The notes: generated by a model not told the origin, from the sequence alone. DNA of 64,000 nucleotides from Allobosea sp. AAP35 (GCF_001295925.1 NZ_LJHQ01000002.1:1-64000), one strand, 5' to 3'; shown: positions 55,554 to 64,000, numbered from the stretch's first letter. Translations and numbers: made by a program.

Positions 55554-56752
55554 AGCACGTCCCTTGCGTCGAAATTGACGACGACGTCGCGCCAGTCGTC
55601 ATAATAGGCGGCAAATTGCGCCGGAATGCGCAAAGGCGCGCAGCGGCGGGTGGCGGTCAGGGCCGAACTGGCCGCGACCGCGAAAAGCGGATCGGAGGAG
55701 GAATTCGCCACGCTCGGCTGGCCGACGAGCGAGCCATCGGCAGCAAGCTTCATGCGCACCTGGGGCACGATCGCCCCGCGCGCATTGGCGAGCGCGATCG
55801 GCACGTTCCAGCACTTCATCAGCTGGTCCTGGATGATGCCGACGAGCTGGCCGCGCAGCGACGGGCTGAGCTTTTGCGACGCGCCGCGCTCGGTCCCCAG
55901 CGAAGCGGTGCGGTTGACCTGCGGCGCGGCCGAGCCGGTCGACTGGGCCTGCTCCTTGGACTGCAGCAGCCTGGCGATGTCGCTGGCATTGAAATTCTTG
56001 GCGACTTCCGCCTCGCGCTTGGCCTTGGCCTCGGCCTCCTGCTTGGCCTTGGCGGCAGCCGCGATCTTGGCTTTGGCCTCGGCCTCGGCCTTCGCCTTGG
56101 CGGCCAGCTCCGCTTTTTCCTTCGCGGCCTCGGCAGCCTCTGCCTTGGCCTGTGCCTCCGCCTTGGCTTTGACCGCCGCTTCCTGCCTGGCCTGCGCCTC
56201 GGCCTCGCTCTTGGCCCGGGCAGCGGCTTTCGCCTGCTCTTCGGCCTGTTTGGCTTTCGAGGCGATCTCGGCCTCTTCGGCGAGCTTGGCCATCTCCTCG
56301 CGCTTCTGCTCGGCGATCTCGGCGGCGCTGGGGCCGGTCTTCTGCGGCGGCTGCTTCACCGGCTCCGGCAATGGCGGCTTCGGCTCGGTCTTGGGCAGAT
56401 TGACAGCGCGCGAGGGCGGCAGCGGCGCCGAGGCATTGTCATCGGCAAGCTTGAGTTCGGCCGGGCGCGTCGGCGGCGCGGGCGTGTCCTGCTTGGCCTC
56501 GCCCTCTTCCTTGCGCTCGACGATCTCGGATTGGCGCTCGGCGCGCTGGATCGGCTGCTCCTGGACCTTTTCCGCCTTGCGTTCGCCGCGCGTGACCTGA
56601 TTCAGCTCGCTGGCATCGACCATCTCGACGGCGATCGCTTCCTGATTATCCGGCAGCGGCGCAGGCGAAGAGAACGCCAGCAGCCCCGCGACGAGAAACG
56701 TCGCGTGGCCGAGCGCCGACATCACCATGCCCGGTTCGGAGGAAAGCTTCAC
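55550..56752 (-). CDS. tolA: Tol-Pal system protein TolA
   Basis: The 400-residue inner-membrane protein spans the periplasm to contact TolB and Pal. One N-terminal membrane helix ([20 protein letters not shown]) precedes a long Ala/Glu/Lys-rich helix (about residues 140-245, [16 protein letters not shown]-type repeats). A small C-terminal TonB-like domain follows ([20 protein letters not shown]). The start is GTG; a weak GAGG lies upstream, and ATGs at codons 9 and 11 are possible. It is the third gene of tolQRAB. Confidence 0.9.
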   Translation of the reverse strand: MKLSSEPGMVMSALGHATFLVAGLLAFSSPAPLPDNQEAIAVEMVDASELNQVTRGERKAEKVQEQPIQRAERQSEIVERKEEGEAKQDTPAPPTRPAELKLADDNASAPLPPSRAVNLPKTEPKPPLPEPVKQPPQKTGPSAAEIAEQKREEMAKLAEEAEIASKAKQAEEQAKAAARAKSEAEAQARQEAAVKAKAEAQAKAEAAEAAKEKAELAAKAKAEAEAKAKIAAAAKAKQEAEAKAKREAEVAKNFNASDIARLLQSKEQAQSTGSAAPQVNRTASLGTERGASQKLSPSLRGQLVGIIQDQLMKCWNVPIALANARGAIVPQVRMKLAADGSLVGQPSVANSSSDPLFAVAASSALTATRRCAPLRIPAQFAAYYDDWRDVVVNFDARDVL

Positions 56753-56780
56753 AGCCGTCGCAACCTCGCTTCCATCACCC

Positions 56781-57227
56781 TCAGCGCGCCGGCTCGGTGA
56801 CGAGCGCGACCCGCTTGAAACCCGCCGAGGTGATCGTCGACATCACCGACGCCACCCGCCCGTAATCGACCATGCGGTCACCGCGCACATAGATGCGCTC
56901 GTCGAAGCCCTGCTTGGCCAGGCCCTGCAGCTTGACCACCAGATCCGGTTCCAGCGTCGGCTGATCCTGCAGGAAGATCTGGCCCTTGCCGTCGATCGCG
57001 ATCGTGATCGGCTTCTGGTCGACATTGATCGGCTTGGCGCCCGTCTGGGGCAGATCGAGCGGCACCCCGGTCGCAATCAGCGGCGCCGCGACCATGAAGA
57101 TGATCAGCAAAACCAGCATGACGTCGATGAACGGCGTCATGTTGATCTCGGCGATCGCCGCGTGCCGGCGGCTGCGCCGGCCCCGTCGTCCACCGGCCTT
57201 GGCGCCGGATGCTGCGGACATGCCCAT
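56781..57227 (-). CDS. tolR: Tol-Pal system proton-motive protein TolR (ExbD family)
   Basis: The 148-residue protein has an unusually Arg-rich N-terminus (GRRGRRSRRHA). The ExbD/TolR core follows: INMTPFIDVMLVLLIIFMVA, with the proton-carrying Asp at residue 35. The periplasmic domain ends in DYGRVASVMSTITSAGFKRV. It forms the TolQ-TolR ion channel that energises TolA. GAGGA precedes the ATG. It starts 12 bp after the tolQ stop. Confidence 0.94.
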   Translation of the reverse strand: MGMSAASGAKAGGRRGRRSRRHAAIAEINMTPFIDVMLVLLIIFMVAAPLIATGVPLDLPQTGAKPINVDQKPITIAIDGKGQIFLQDQPTLEPDLVVKLQGLAKQGFDERIYVRGDRMVDYGRVASVMSTITSAGFKRVALVTEPAR

Positions 57228-57239
57228 GTCAGTGATTCC

Positions 57240-57950
<711 letters not shown>

Positions 57951-58279
57951 CTGCGTCGTCCTTCTGCCCGGCGGCGCGGCCGGTGTTTCGGCCAATGCCC
58001 GCCCTACGCACCACGGGTGACCCCGCGACGCCGCCCGATCCGCGATCCGGGGAATGCCGTGTCCCTCAATCGCCTGTGAATCCGGCGAAAGATGGGCGCA
58101 AACGGGGTATCCTCCGGAACGCAGGCGCGCGATCGAGTTAAGCCTCCAGCAAGGTTAATGCCGGGTATACGCCTCGGCCGGGCCTTGCCGTTTAGTCCCA
58201 GCATGCCAAGCGAAAAAAGGCCCGCCCCAGTTTCCCGGGACGGGCCTCGACGATGTCGCAGCGGCAGCTGGCGGAGGGC
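57951..58279. other. 329-bp gap upstream of tolQ
   Basis: This gap should hold the tolQRAB promoter. It includes the terminator at 58213-58246 that closes the DUF2852 gene, so tolQ is probably transcribed separately from the genes upstream. No gene is seen. Confidence 0.45.
58213..58246 (-). terminator. intrinsic terminator of the DUF2852 gene
   Basis: Stem GGCCCGTCCC / GGGGCGGGCC (one G-T pair) is followed on the minus strand by TTTTTT. This is the best canonical terminator in the window. Confidence 0.88.
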
Positions 58280-58717
58280 TCAGCCGGCGTTGCCCTGCGG
58301 CTCGGCGCCGTTGCTGCGGCGGTCGGCCATGAACTGGTCGAACTCGGCCTTGTCGCGGGCCATCCGCAGACGGCCGAGGAAGTCCTGGAACTCCTTCTGC
58401 TCGTCCTCAAGGCGCCGCAGCGTCTCCTGACGATACTCGTCGAAGGCGCGGTTGCCGCTCGACGGGCCGCGGCCCCAGCCGCCGAAACCGCTCTCACGGC
58501 CGCCCATCCGTTCCTTCAGACGCTCCATCTTGCTTTGCAGACGGCTCATCCTGTGTTCGTAGCGGTCCGCGCCGCCCATTCCGCAACCCATGCGTCCACT
58601 CCAGAACAAAAAGGCCAGGGTCGCGAGACCCAGAGGCCAGAACACGATGAAGCCGAGAACCGCGAAGGCGATCCAGGCTCCCTTCCCATATTCATCGAGC
58701 TTCTCGACGATCGGCAT
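58280..58717 (-). CDS. DUF2852 family membrane protein
   Basis: The 145-residue product has one strong membrane helix (AVLGFIVFWPLGLATLAFLF) followed by SGRMGCGMGG. The rest is a charged, largely helical cytosolic tail (RLQSKMERLKERM, FDEYRQETLRRLEDEQKEFQ). The membrane segment plus SGRM is the DUF2852 signature, widespread in Hyphomicrobiales and without known function. GAGGG precedes the ATG. A perfect 19-bp palindrome lies 27 bp upstream of the start, and a TetR regulator gene is the next gene upstream. Transcriptional repression of this gene is inferred. Confidence 0.85.
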   Translation of the reverse strand: MPIVEKLDEYGKGAWIAFAVLGFIVFWPLGLATLAFLFWSGRMGCGMGGADRYEHRMSRLQSKMERLKERMGGRESGFGGWGRGPSSGNRAFDEYRQETLRRLEDEQKEFQDFLGRLRMARDKAEFDQFMADRRSNGAEPQGNAG

Positions 58718-58743
58718 TGATCCCTCACCATGACAGAGCGTGA

Positions 58744-58762
58744 ATGTAAATCACATTTACAT
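58744..58762. promoter_or_regulatory. 19-bp perfect palindrome, probable TetR operator
   Basis: The sequence ATGTAAAT-CAC-ATTTACAT is perfectly symmetric around a 3-bp centre and stands out as AT-rich in GC-rich DNA. It overlaps the likely promoter of the DUF2852 gene, with a TACATT -10-like element on the minus strand. The neighbouring TetR protein is the obvious candidate ligand. Confidence 0.65.
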
Positions 58763-58807
58763 AAATGGGGAACGGCGATCCGCTTGTCAAGATCGCCGAC
58801 AACGAGA

Positions 58808-59470
58808 TCAGTCGGCGGCGCTGCCGCCTGTGCCGCGCCCGATGCCCAGCCCCTGCAGATAGATCAGCATGCCGGCCTCGAGCAGCTCGGCCGCCGACAT
58901 CGGCAAGGGCCGGCGCCCGCCATCGGCCCGGCCGAACAGGGCGGCGACACCATGCGACATCGACCAGACATGCAGCGCCATCATCAGCGCCGGCGGGCGC
59001 TTGCCGGCGGGAAGCAGGGCGATCAGCGCCTCGGAGGCAGCGCGCAGGTTCTGGAAGGCGCGGTCTGCCGCAGCGCGCAGCTCGGGGCTGGCATCGAGCG
59101 GCACGCCCGCCTCGAACATCGCCGAATAATAGGCCGGCTCGTCATGGGCGAAAGCGAGATAGGCGCGCCCCAACCTATGAAACGCGGCCTCGGGGTCCGG
59201 GCGCCCCTGGTCCCAGGCCCGCGCCAGCGCCGCCTCGAACACGGCAAAGCCGCGCGCCGCGACATCGGCCAGAAGATCGTCGCGGTCGCGGAAATGCCGG
59301 TAGGGCGCGGCCGGGCTGACGCCTGCGACGCGCGCGGCCTCGGCGAAGGTGAAGCCGTTGGGCCCCTTCTCGCCGATCAGCCCCAAAGCGGCGCGCACCA
59401 GTTCCTCCTTGAGGTTACCATGGTGATAACCGCGGGGGGCAGGCTCGGGCTTGTCGCGTTTCCAGCTCAT
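58808..59470 (-). CDS. TetR/AcrR family transcriptional regulator (WHG C-terminal domain)
   Basis: This 220-residue repressor has an N-terminal HTH (YHHGNLKEELVRAALGLIGE, then FTFAEAARVAGVSPAAPYRH, FRDRDDLL). The ligand domain has the FAHDEPAYYSAMFEAGVP pattern and the late MALHVWSMSHGVAALFG typical of the WHG-type C-terminal family. It lies just upstream of the palindrome and the DUF2852 gene on the same strand. Self-regulation is uncertain, because the palindrome is downstream of its stop. No ribosome site is clear at the ATG. Confidence 0.88.
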   Translation of the reverse strand: MSWKRDKPEPAPRGYHHGNLKEELVRAALGLIGEKGPNGFTFAEAARVAGVSPAAPYRHFRDRDDLLADVAARGFAVFEAALARAWDQGRPDPEAAFHRLGRAYLAFAHDEPAYYSAMFEAGVPLDASPELRAAADRAFQNLRAASEALIALLPAGKRPPALMMALHVWSMSHGVAALFGRADGGRRPLPMSAAELLEAGMLIYLQGLGIGRGTGGSAAD

Positions 59471-59513
59471 GTGACGAGCGCTAACATGGCGCCATGCGGG
59501 CGTCGACCGAGGT

Positions 59514-59918
59514 TCAGCTCTCGATCCCCAAGCGCTGACGCAGCCCGTCGGGAATCCGCCGCGCCCGCCCGCCGCCGACGCAGGCGACCTTGACCTTCGC
59601 CGTCACCAGCACCTCCTCGCCGCGCAGCACGCGCTGCTGGACATCCATGGTCGCGCCGCGCGCGGCGACCGAAACCGTCTCGATCGTCAGAAGATCGTCC
59701 ATGACGGCCGGCCGAAGGAAGTCGATGGTCATGCTGCGCACCGCAAAGCCCAGCGCCGTCTCGCCGTCGAACAATTCACGCTGTGCGATCCCGAGCGAGC
59801 GGATCAACTCGGTGCGCCCACGCTCCATGAAGCGAAGATAGGACGCGTGATAGACGACACCGGAGAAATCCGTGTCCTCGTAATAGACGCGGACGGAAAG
59901 GCTGTGTGAGGCGGTCAT
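59514..59918 (-). CDS. ybgC: tol-pal associated acyl-CoA thioesterase YbgC
   Basis: This 134-residue hotdog-fold thioesterase is usually the first gene of the tol-pal cluster. The signature VRVYYEDTDFSGVVYHASYL contains the catalytic Asp, followed by FMERGRTELIRSLG. It probably hydrolyses short- or medium-chain acyl-CoA or acyl-ACP near the membrane. The ATG at 59918 matches the family length; a longer frame from 60017 is not supported. Here TetR and DUF2852 genes separate it from tolQ. Confidence 0.92.
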   Translation of the reverse strand: MTASHSLSVRVYYEDTDFSGVVYHASYLRFMERGRTELIRSLGIAQRELFDGETALGFAVRSMTIDFLRPAVMDDLLTIETVSVAARGATMDVQQRVLRGEEVLVTAKVKVACVGGGRARRIPDGLRQRLGIES

Positions 59919-60016
59919 GGCTCTGGGCAGGAGAAAATGGCGGGAGGGCGGAGCTTTAAACCGCGCGGCAGGCGCGGCATAGTGGGCTGGGACAGACCGC
60001 CGCGCCGGGGAACGCA

Positions 60017-60052
60017 CCCACGCGGAAGGCGTTGCCCACGCGGAAGGCGTTG
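60017..60052. repeat. 18-bp tandem direct repeat (two copies)
   Basis: CCCACGCGGAAGGCGTTG occurs twice in a row without spacing, 40 bp before the start of the basic-protein gene. It may have arisen by slippage or be a binding site. Confidence 0.8.
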
Positions 60053-60091
60053 CCCCAGGGAGATTACAACCACAAGAAAAGGGAATTCTTC

Positions 60092-60598
60092 ATGTCGCTC
60101 TCGACCAAGCAATTGGAACGTGTCCTCGACAAGGACGAATGGGACCTGGTCGCTCGCACCCGCAGCCGCGCGATCGGAGACGTGCCCGACGGCGACCTGC
60201 GCGATCTGGCGAAGAACCTGCGCGACCGCCGCGACAAGGCCCGTGACGTCGCCCGCCGCCAGCGCCGTGAATTTCGCGGCAAGGTCGCGCCCCAGGGCGC
60301 CGAGCGCGCCTCCGACAACAGCGGCACCAAGGTCAAGGCGGATGCACTGACCGTCGCCCTCAAGCGCGTCGGTGCCGAGCAGACCCGGCGGACGGAAAAG
60401 CTGCGTCAGCCGAGCCAGCGTTCGCTCGCTCGCAAGGCTTTGGCGATGAAGATGCGCAAGCAGGCGCTGGAGCGTCCGCTCAGCCGCACGCGAGACGAGG
60501 GCATGCAGCCGATCGTCAACCGCAAATCGGCCAAGTCCGGCGCGCTCGACCATGCCGGCCAGCGCTCGGCGATGCACCGCTCCAAATTCGCCCGCTGA
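60092..60598 (+). CDS. basic hypothetical protein
   Basis: The 168-residue, strongly basic cytosolic protein begins MSLSTKQLERVLDKDEWDLV. It is rich in Arg/Lys and Ala, with helix-forming stretches (LRDLAKNLRDRRDKARDVAR, ARKALAMKMRKQALERPLSR). I do not recognise a family; nucleic-acid or ribosome association is conceivable from charge alone. AAGGGAA precedes the ATG; a longer frame from 60032 runs through the tandem repeats. It is the only rightward gene in the otherwise leftward ruv-tol block. Confidence 0.75.
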   Translation: MSLSTKQLERVLDKDEWDLVARTRSRAIGDVPDGDLRDLAKNLRDRRDKARDVARRQRREFRGKVAPQGAERASDNSGTKVKADALTVALKRVGAEQTRRTEKLRQPSQRSLARKALAMKMRKQALERPLSRTRDEGMQPIVNRKSAKSGALDHAGQRSAMHRSKFAR

Positions 60599-60619
60599 CC
60601 CAGTCGGCTCGACAAGGAC

Positions 60620-60650
60620 AGCCCTGCGAGCGCTCAGCGCTTGCAGGGCT
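60620..60650. terminator. bidirectional hairpin terminator
   Basis: Stem AGCCCTGCGAGCGC / GCGCTTGCAGGGCT (one G-T pair) has a TCA loop, which is the stop codon of the leftward DUF3828 gene. TCTTC follows on the plus strand. It separates two convergent genes. Confidence 0.65.
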
Positions 60651-61176
60651 TCTTCATGAAAGACCCGCACTCATAAGGCTGCGAGAGTTCGGCGCGGATC
60701 GGATAATCCTTGCCATCGACGCGGTTGACGATGTCGTCGATCTTCCACGCGCCATTTTCCTCGACCATGCGAAATCGCACGCTGATCGGCTGCCCGAAAC
60801 TGCGGAAGGCGGCCGTGACGAGCGCCTTGCCGTTCGCGGGCTTCTCGGAGACCGTGACCTTCAGGTTCTTGATCTCGCCATCCTGCCCGCTGAGGAACGG
60901 ATCGGCGCCGACATGGCCCATATCGCCGCTTTCCGTCTGAAACAGCTCGTCGCGTGCGAACAGGGCGGCAAGCGATCTGCTCATCAGCTTGTCGCGGTTG
61001 GGCGGCTGCCACGGAGCCGCGACGGGCCTGGCGCCGCTGCCGGCGAGTTGTCGAATCGTGATGGCATAGGCTTCGCGGATGGGGGCCTCGGGAGAGGGCT
61101 CCGCGGCCCGCGCGAGCGTGACCGAGAACGCCAGCAGGCCGGCCATCGTGAATTGCACGCGCGTTGCAATCCGCAT
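60634..61176 (-). CDS. exported DUF3828-like protein
   Basis: The 180-residue product has a signal peptide (VQFTMAGLLAFSVTLARA) cleaved near ARAAEP. A domain follows that matches the DUF3828 layout: LMSRSLAALFARDE, then VGADPFLSGQDGEIKNLKVT, a PANGKALVTAAF strand and GAWKIDDIVN. Cysteines in ECGSFMKKPC close the protein. The ATG at 61176 has GGAG about 8 nt upstream and lies two bases after the stop of the ParE toxin gene, so the three genes look like an operon. Function is unknown; it is periplasmic by inference. Confidence 0.75.
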   Translation of the reverse strand: MRIATRVQFTMAGLLAFSVTLARAAEPSPEAPIREAYAITIRQLAGSGARPVAAPWQPPNRDKLMSRSLAALFARDELFQTESGDMGHVGADPFLSGQDGEIKNLKVTVSEKPANGKALVTAAFRSFGQPISVRFRMVEENGAWKIDDIVNRVDGKDYPIRAELSQPYECGSFMKKPCKR

Positions 61177-61178
61177 GA

Positions 61179-61478
61179 TCATATCTCCATCAGCACCGAA
61201 TAGTCCTGACCACCATAGAAGACACGAACGATCCGGACCCGCGTCATCTGAATGCGGTAGGCGATCACAGCCCGTCTGTATGGAAAGATCCTCAGGCCCG
61301 GCGAGACATCCGACCGCTCGACGCCAAGTTCCGGAAATTCGCATAACAAGGCGCAACGCCTTTCGATGGCAGCCACCCACCGCCGCGCCTGTCTTGGACT
61401 GTCCAGCGCGACATGGTTCAAAATCGCTTCGAGATCGGACAGTGCCTTCGCCGAATAGAACAGTTCATACGGCATCAT
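61179..61478 (-). CDS. parE: ParE/RelE-superfamily toxin
   Basis: The 99-residue toxin has the ParE pattern: LFYSAKALSDLEAILNHVAL at the N-terminus, a central ARRWVAAIERRCALLCEFPE helix, LRIFPYRRAVIAYRIQ and the terminal VRIVRVFYGGQDY strand. ParE proteins inhibit DNA gyrase; RelE relatives cut mRNA, and family membership alone does not decide. The start overlaps the upstream antitoxin gene by 14 bp, the normal antitoxin-first layout. Confidence 0.9.
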   Translation of the reverse strand: MMPYELFYSAKALSDLEAILNHVALDSPRQARRWVAAIERRCALLCEFPELGVERSDVSPGLRIFPYRRAVIAYRIQMTRVRIVRVFYGGQDYSVLMEI

Positions 61479-61731
61479 GCGGGCGCTTGGTCACCGTCTC
61501 GGCAAGCTTGTCGAGCCGCGACGCGACCTCCGCCGGCGTCAGGTCGGCCGGATCGGCATCCCCCTCGGCGATCTTGGCCCTGATGGATTGTAGCTTCTCC
61601 TGCCGCGAATGCTCCGCATCGAGCCAAGGCTTCATCGCATCACGCAGCGCTTCTTCAGCGCTGGCGAAGTCGCCGCTCTCGACCCGCGCGAGCACCAGCG
61701 TCTCGATGTCCTTGGGCAGATTGAGCGTCAT
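61465..61731 (-). CDS. parD: ParD-like antitoxin
   Basis: The 88-residue protein begins MTLNLPKDIETLVLARVESG, a ribbon-helix-helix DNA-binding start. SAEEALRDAMKPWLDAEHSR follows, with an acidic, helical C-terminal part that should wrap the toxin. It likely represses its own promoter. It precedes the toxin with a 14-bp overlap and lies between ruvB and a DUF3828 gene, where related genomes usually continue to the tol genes. Confidence 0.9.
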   Translation of the reverse strand: MTLNLPKDIETLVLARVESGDFASAEEALRDAMKPWLDAEHSRQEKLQSIRAKIAEGDADPADLTPAEVASRLDKLAETVTKRPHDAV

Positions 61732-61807
61732 CCGTTCGCACCTTCATCCATCAGGCCGCTGCGCTCCGTATCATATTATGACGCCGCACCGCTCGCAAAC
61801 CAGCCTC

Positions 61808-62854
61808 CTATTCCTCCCCATCCCCAAACAGCCCGAACTGCGCGCCCTCCCGCGTCGGCTCGGGCATGCCCAGATGCCGGAAGGCGTGCGGCGTCAGGAT
61901 GCGGCCGCGCGGCGTGCGCTGGATGAAGCCCTGCTGCAGCAGGAAGGGCTCGATGATCTCCTCGATCGCGTCGCGCGGCTCCGACAGGGAGGCGGCGATC
62001 GTCTCGATCCCGACCGGCCCGCCCCCGAAATTGATCGCCACGGTGGTCAGGTAGCGCCGGTCCATCTGGTCAAGGCCGATGGCGTCGACATCGAGCAGCC
62101 TCAAAGCCTTGTCGGCGACGCTGCGCGTCACGATCGCATCGCCATCGACGATGGCGAAATCGCGCACCCGGCGTAGCAGCCGTCCAGCGATGCGCGGGGT
62201 CCCTCGCGAACGCTTGGCGATCTCGTTGGCGCCGTCGTCAGACATCGGCACGCCGAGCACCCGCGCGCCCCGCGCCACGATACTCTGCAACTCCTCGACG
62301 GTGTAGAACTGCAGCCGGATCGGGATGCCGAAGCGGTCGCGCAAAGGCGTTGTCAGCAGGCCGGCGCGGGTGGTGGCGCCGACGAGCGTGAACTTTGGCA
62401 GGTCGATCTTGACCGAGCGCGCCGCCGGCCCCTCGCCGATGATCAAATCGAGCTGATAGTCCTCCATCGCCGGGTAGAGGATTTCCTCGACCGCCGGATT
62501 GAGCCGGTGGATCTCGTCGATGAAGAGCACGTCGCGCTCCTCGAGATTGGTCAGCTGCGCCGCGAGGTCGCCGGCCTTGGCGATCACCGGTCCCGAGGTC
62601 GAGCGGAAATTGACGCCGAGCTCCCGCGCCACGATCTGCGCCAGCGTGGTTTTGCCGAGCCCGGGCGGGCCGACGAACAGCACATGGTCGAGCGCATCAC
62701 CGCGCGCCTTGGCAGCCTCGATAAAAACTTGAAGATTGGCCCGCGCCGCCGCCTGGCCGGTGAACTCCGACAGCGACAGCGGCCGCAGCGTGGTCTCGGC
62801 GTCGTCGTCGCGCTTTTCGGCGGAGAGCAGGCCGGGGCGGCGGGTCTCGCTCAC
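61808..62854 (-). CDS. ruvB: Holliday junction branch migration helicase RuvB
   Basis: This 348-residue AAA+ motor drives branch migration with RuvA. The start of the ATPase region is [20 protein letters not shown], Walker A is GPPGLGKT (62-69), Walker B is [11 protein letters not shown], and sensor and arginine-finger parts are in [20 protein letters not shown]. The C-terminal winged-helix segment ends in [20 protein letters not shown]. The GTG start overlaps the stop of the GNAT gene by four bases (GTGA). Confidence 0.97.
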   Translation of the reverse strand: MSETRRPGLLSAEKRDDDAETTLRPLSLSEFTGQAAARANLQVFIEAAKARGDALDHVLFVGPPGLGKTTLAQIVARELGVNFRSTSGPVIAKAGDLAAQLTNLEERDVLFIDEIHRLNPAVEEILYPAMEDYQLDLIIGEGPAARSVKIDLPKFTLVGATTRAGLLTTPLRDRFGIPIRLQFYTVEELQSIVARGARVLGVPMSDDGANEIAKRSRGTPRIAGRLLRRVRDFAIVDGDAIVTRSVADKALRLLDVDAIGLDQMDRRYLTTVAINFGGGPVGIETIAASLSEPRDAIEEIIEPFLLQQGFIQRTPRGRILTPHAFRHLGMPEPTREGAQFGLFGDGEE

Positions 62855-63339
62855 AGCGCGATCTCCAGTTCGAGCGCGTCATGGATCTCGATGTCCATGT
62901 AGCCGGTCTTCACGATGCTCGGCACCACCGAGCGGAAATTGTCGATCGCCTCGATATGCAGCCGCGAGAAGCGGAAGCCGCATTTCTGGTAAAACGTCAT
63001 GCCCGGCATGTTGTCATTGGTCAGCATCGCCTTCAGCCGCACGGCCCCGCGCCCCCGCGCCGCCGCCTTGACCCCTTCGAGCAACTGGATCGCGGCGCCC
63101 TGCCCCCGCGCCACCGAATGCAGCGCACAGAGCAGCGCGACTTCGCCCTGCATCGTCCAGCTCGCATAGGCCATGAAGGTCCCGTCCTTGCCGGCGATCC
63201 CGAGCAGATCGAGTTCCGCGCAATCATAGACCGTGAAATCGATCATCATGCTGTGCGAACCCCAGCTCGCCAGCATCACCTTCAGGAAGGCGGATTTGTC
63301 CTTGACCGGGCGGATGGTCAAAGCGCCATCGCCGCTCAC
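62851..63339 (-). CDS. GNAT-like N-acetyltransferase between ruvA and ruvB
   Basis: The 162-residue protein has a GNAT-type core: a strand pattern around [20 protein letters not shown] with the RGQGAA acetyl-CoA loop, then [20 protein letters not shown] leading to the GF turn. The substrate is unknown. It overlaps the ruvA stop by four bases at its GTG start and the ruvB start by four bases at its end, so all three are translated as a chain. A fused role in recombination is not shown by sequence, but the tight coupling is unusual. Confidence 0.82.
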   Translation of the reverse strand: MSGDGALTIRPVKDKSAFLKVMLASWGSHSMMIDFTVYDCAELDLLGIAGKDGTFMAYASWTMQGEVALLCALHSVARGQGAAIQLLEGVKAAARGRGAVRLKAMLTNDNMPGMTFYQKCGFRFSRLHIEAIDNFRSVVPSIVKTGYMDIEIHDALELEIAL

Positions 63340-63953
63340 TTCGCCAGTTCCCGCAAGCCCAGCTTGATGAGTTGAGCCGTCCCCGCGCCCTCGCCCGCCT
63401 CGCGCGACGCCGCCGCGACGGCCGCCACGGCCTGCGCCTGCGGATAGCCGAGATTGCTGAGCGCCGAGACGGCGTCCGCCACCGGCTGCGGCAGCTTGCG
63501 TTCCGCTAGCGCGCCGGCCAGTTGCGCCACGCCCGGATCGACATGGCCGAAGGCCGGCGCCTTGTCCTTGAGCTCGGCGCAGATGCGCTGGGCAAGCTTG
63601 GGGCCGACGCCCGGAGCGCGTGCCACAGCGGCCTTGTCGTTGGTGGCGAGCGCCGTCGCCAGCGCTCCGGGCTCCAGCGTCGAGAGGATGGCGAGCGCGA
63701 CCTTGGCGCCGACGCCCTGCACCGCCTGCATCAGCCGGAACCAGTCGCGCTCATTGTCGGACATGAAGCCGTAGAGCCGGATCGCATCCTCGCGGACATG
63801 CGTCTCGATCGACAGCACCGCCGCCTCGCCGGGCTTGGGCAGCCGCTGCAAGGTCTTGGCCGAGCATTGCACGACATAGCCGACGCCCTGCACGTCGAGG
63901 ATGACATGGTCCTCGCCATAGGAATCGACGACCCCCTTCAGCTTGCCGATCAT
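63336..63953 (-). CDS. ruvA: Holliday junction branch migration protein RuvA
   Basis: The 205-residue junction-binding subunit begins [20 protein letters not shown] (OB domain). Helix-hairpin-helix motifs follow ([16 protein letters not shown] and [20 protein letters not shown]), with the acidic-pin region between strands and domain III at the C-terminus ([20 protein letters not shown]). Its ATG overlaps an upstream stop by four bases (ATGA), probably that of ruvC. It is followed directly by the GNAT gene. Confidence 0.97.
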   Translation of the reverse strand: MIGKLKGVVDSYGEDHVILDVQGVGYVVQCSAKTLQRLPKPGEAAVLSIETHVREDAIRLYGFMSDNERDWFRLMQAVQGVGAKVALAILSTLEPGALATALATNDKAAVARAPGVGPKLAQRICAELKDKAPAFGHVDPGVAQLAGALAERKLPQPVADAVSALSNLGYPQAQAVAAVAAASREAGEGAGTAQLIKLGLRELAK

Positions 63954-64000
63954 CGTCTCGCCTCACCGTCCGCGTCAGCCCCACTCTCGAACCCACCAGC
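63950..64000 (-). CDS. ruvC: 3' end of an upstream gene, probably ruvC (partial)
   Basis: Seventeen codons are open to the window edge in the frame that ends in a TGA overlapping the ruvA ATG. The predicted tail is [16 protein letters not shown]. In most alphaproteobacteria ruvC precedes ruvA in this position, and C-terminal tails of RuvC are variable. The assignment rests on gene order, not on recognisable sequence. Confidence 0.35.
   Translation of the reverse strand, partial: AGGFESGADADGEARR

Noticed and set aside
55616-56800. Leu/Gly/Arg-rich plus-strand frame opposite tolA
   Set aside because: The repetitive sequence mirrors the Ala/Lys/Glu repeats of tolA; it is a shadow.
58137-58166. 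Possible CtrA-like TTAA pair near 58140 upstream of tolQ
   Set aside because: The spacing between the TTAA halves is about 13 bp, not the required 7.

Overview
The window is high-GC DNA from an alphaproteobacterium of the Hyphomicrobiales. A Bosea-like or related soil genus is my best guess. That guess rests on the ruv / tol-pal / tilS / ftsH cluster, the HWE-type histidine kinase, the DUF2852 protein, the Omp25/RopB-type porin-like barrels and the codon style; it is inference, not a database result. I found no rRNA genes, tRNA genes, CRISPR arrays or prophage.

Layout, left to right. 0.1-8.2 kb: a small secreted protein, an MscS-type channel, a Cys-rich secreted protein, a truncated DUF900 lipoprotein fragment, a two-gene RND efflux system and two tiny unknown ORFs. 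8.8-11.4 kb: a membrane acyltransferase convergent with an O-antigen-ligase-type polymerase. 11.4-15.5 kb: a leftward ABC uptake operon (ATPase, binding protein, two permeases). 16.2-20 kb: dihydroorotase divergent from ygfZ, tag and an HD phosphohydrolase. 20-22.7 kb: two tandem TadG/VWA paralogues. 23-31.4 kb: malate synthase, a SulP transporter with a universal stress protein, an exported protein paired with a zinc-ribbon membrane protein, pgpA, a CNNM/CBS protein and a Nudix hydrolase.

31.4-35.7 kb: glutathione-dependent formaldehyde oxidation (frmA, fghA), then a divergent idnO/idnD pair. 35.9-43.6 kb: glmM, a lower-GC patch with an SGNH hydrolase and an IS5-type transposase relic, an Omp gene with a CtrA-like box upstream, gpmI, a HAD dehalogenase, a GST and a second Omp. 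43.7-49.1 kb: an orphan HWE kinase, formate-tetrahydrofolate ligase and a membrane diguanylate cyclase. 49.2-64 kb: mostly leftward, the conserved envelope and recombination block ruvA, ruvB, ybgC, tolQRAB, pal, cpoB, tilS, ftsH. Accessory genes interrupt it: a GNAT gene between ruvA and ruvB, a ParDE pair with a DUF3828 gene, a basic protein, and a TetR regulator with DUF2852.

How the genes work together: frmA and fghA turn formaldehyde into formate, which fhs can load onto tetrahydrofolate. Tol-Pal, CpoB, GlmM and FtsH maintain the envelope. The RND pump, GST, dehalogenase and MscS channel suggest stress and xenobiotic handling. Six intergenic palindromic elements with GTCAT...ATGAC ends are scattered through the window. 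The most notable finds are the perfect 19-bp palindrome before the DUF2852 gene beside a TetR gene, the ruvA-GNAT-ruvB overlap chain, the ParDE-DUF3828 trio and the two repeat families. I did not find a convincing wholly new system.
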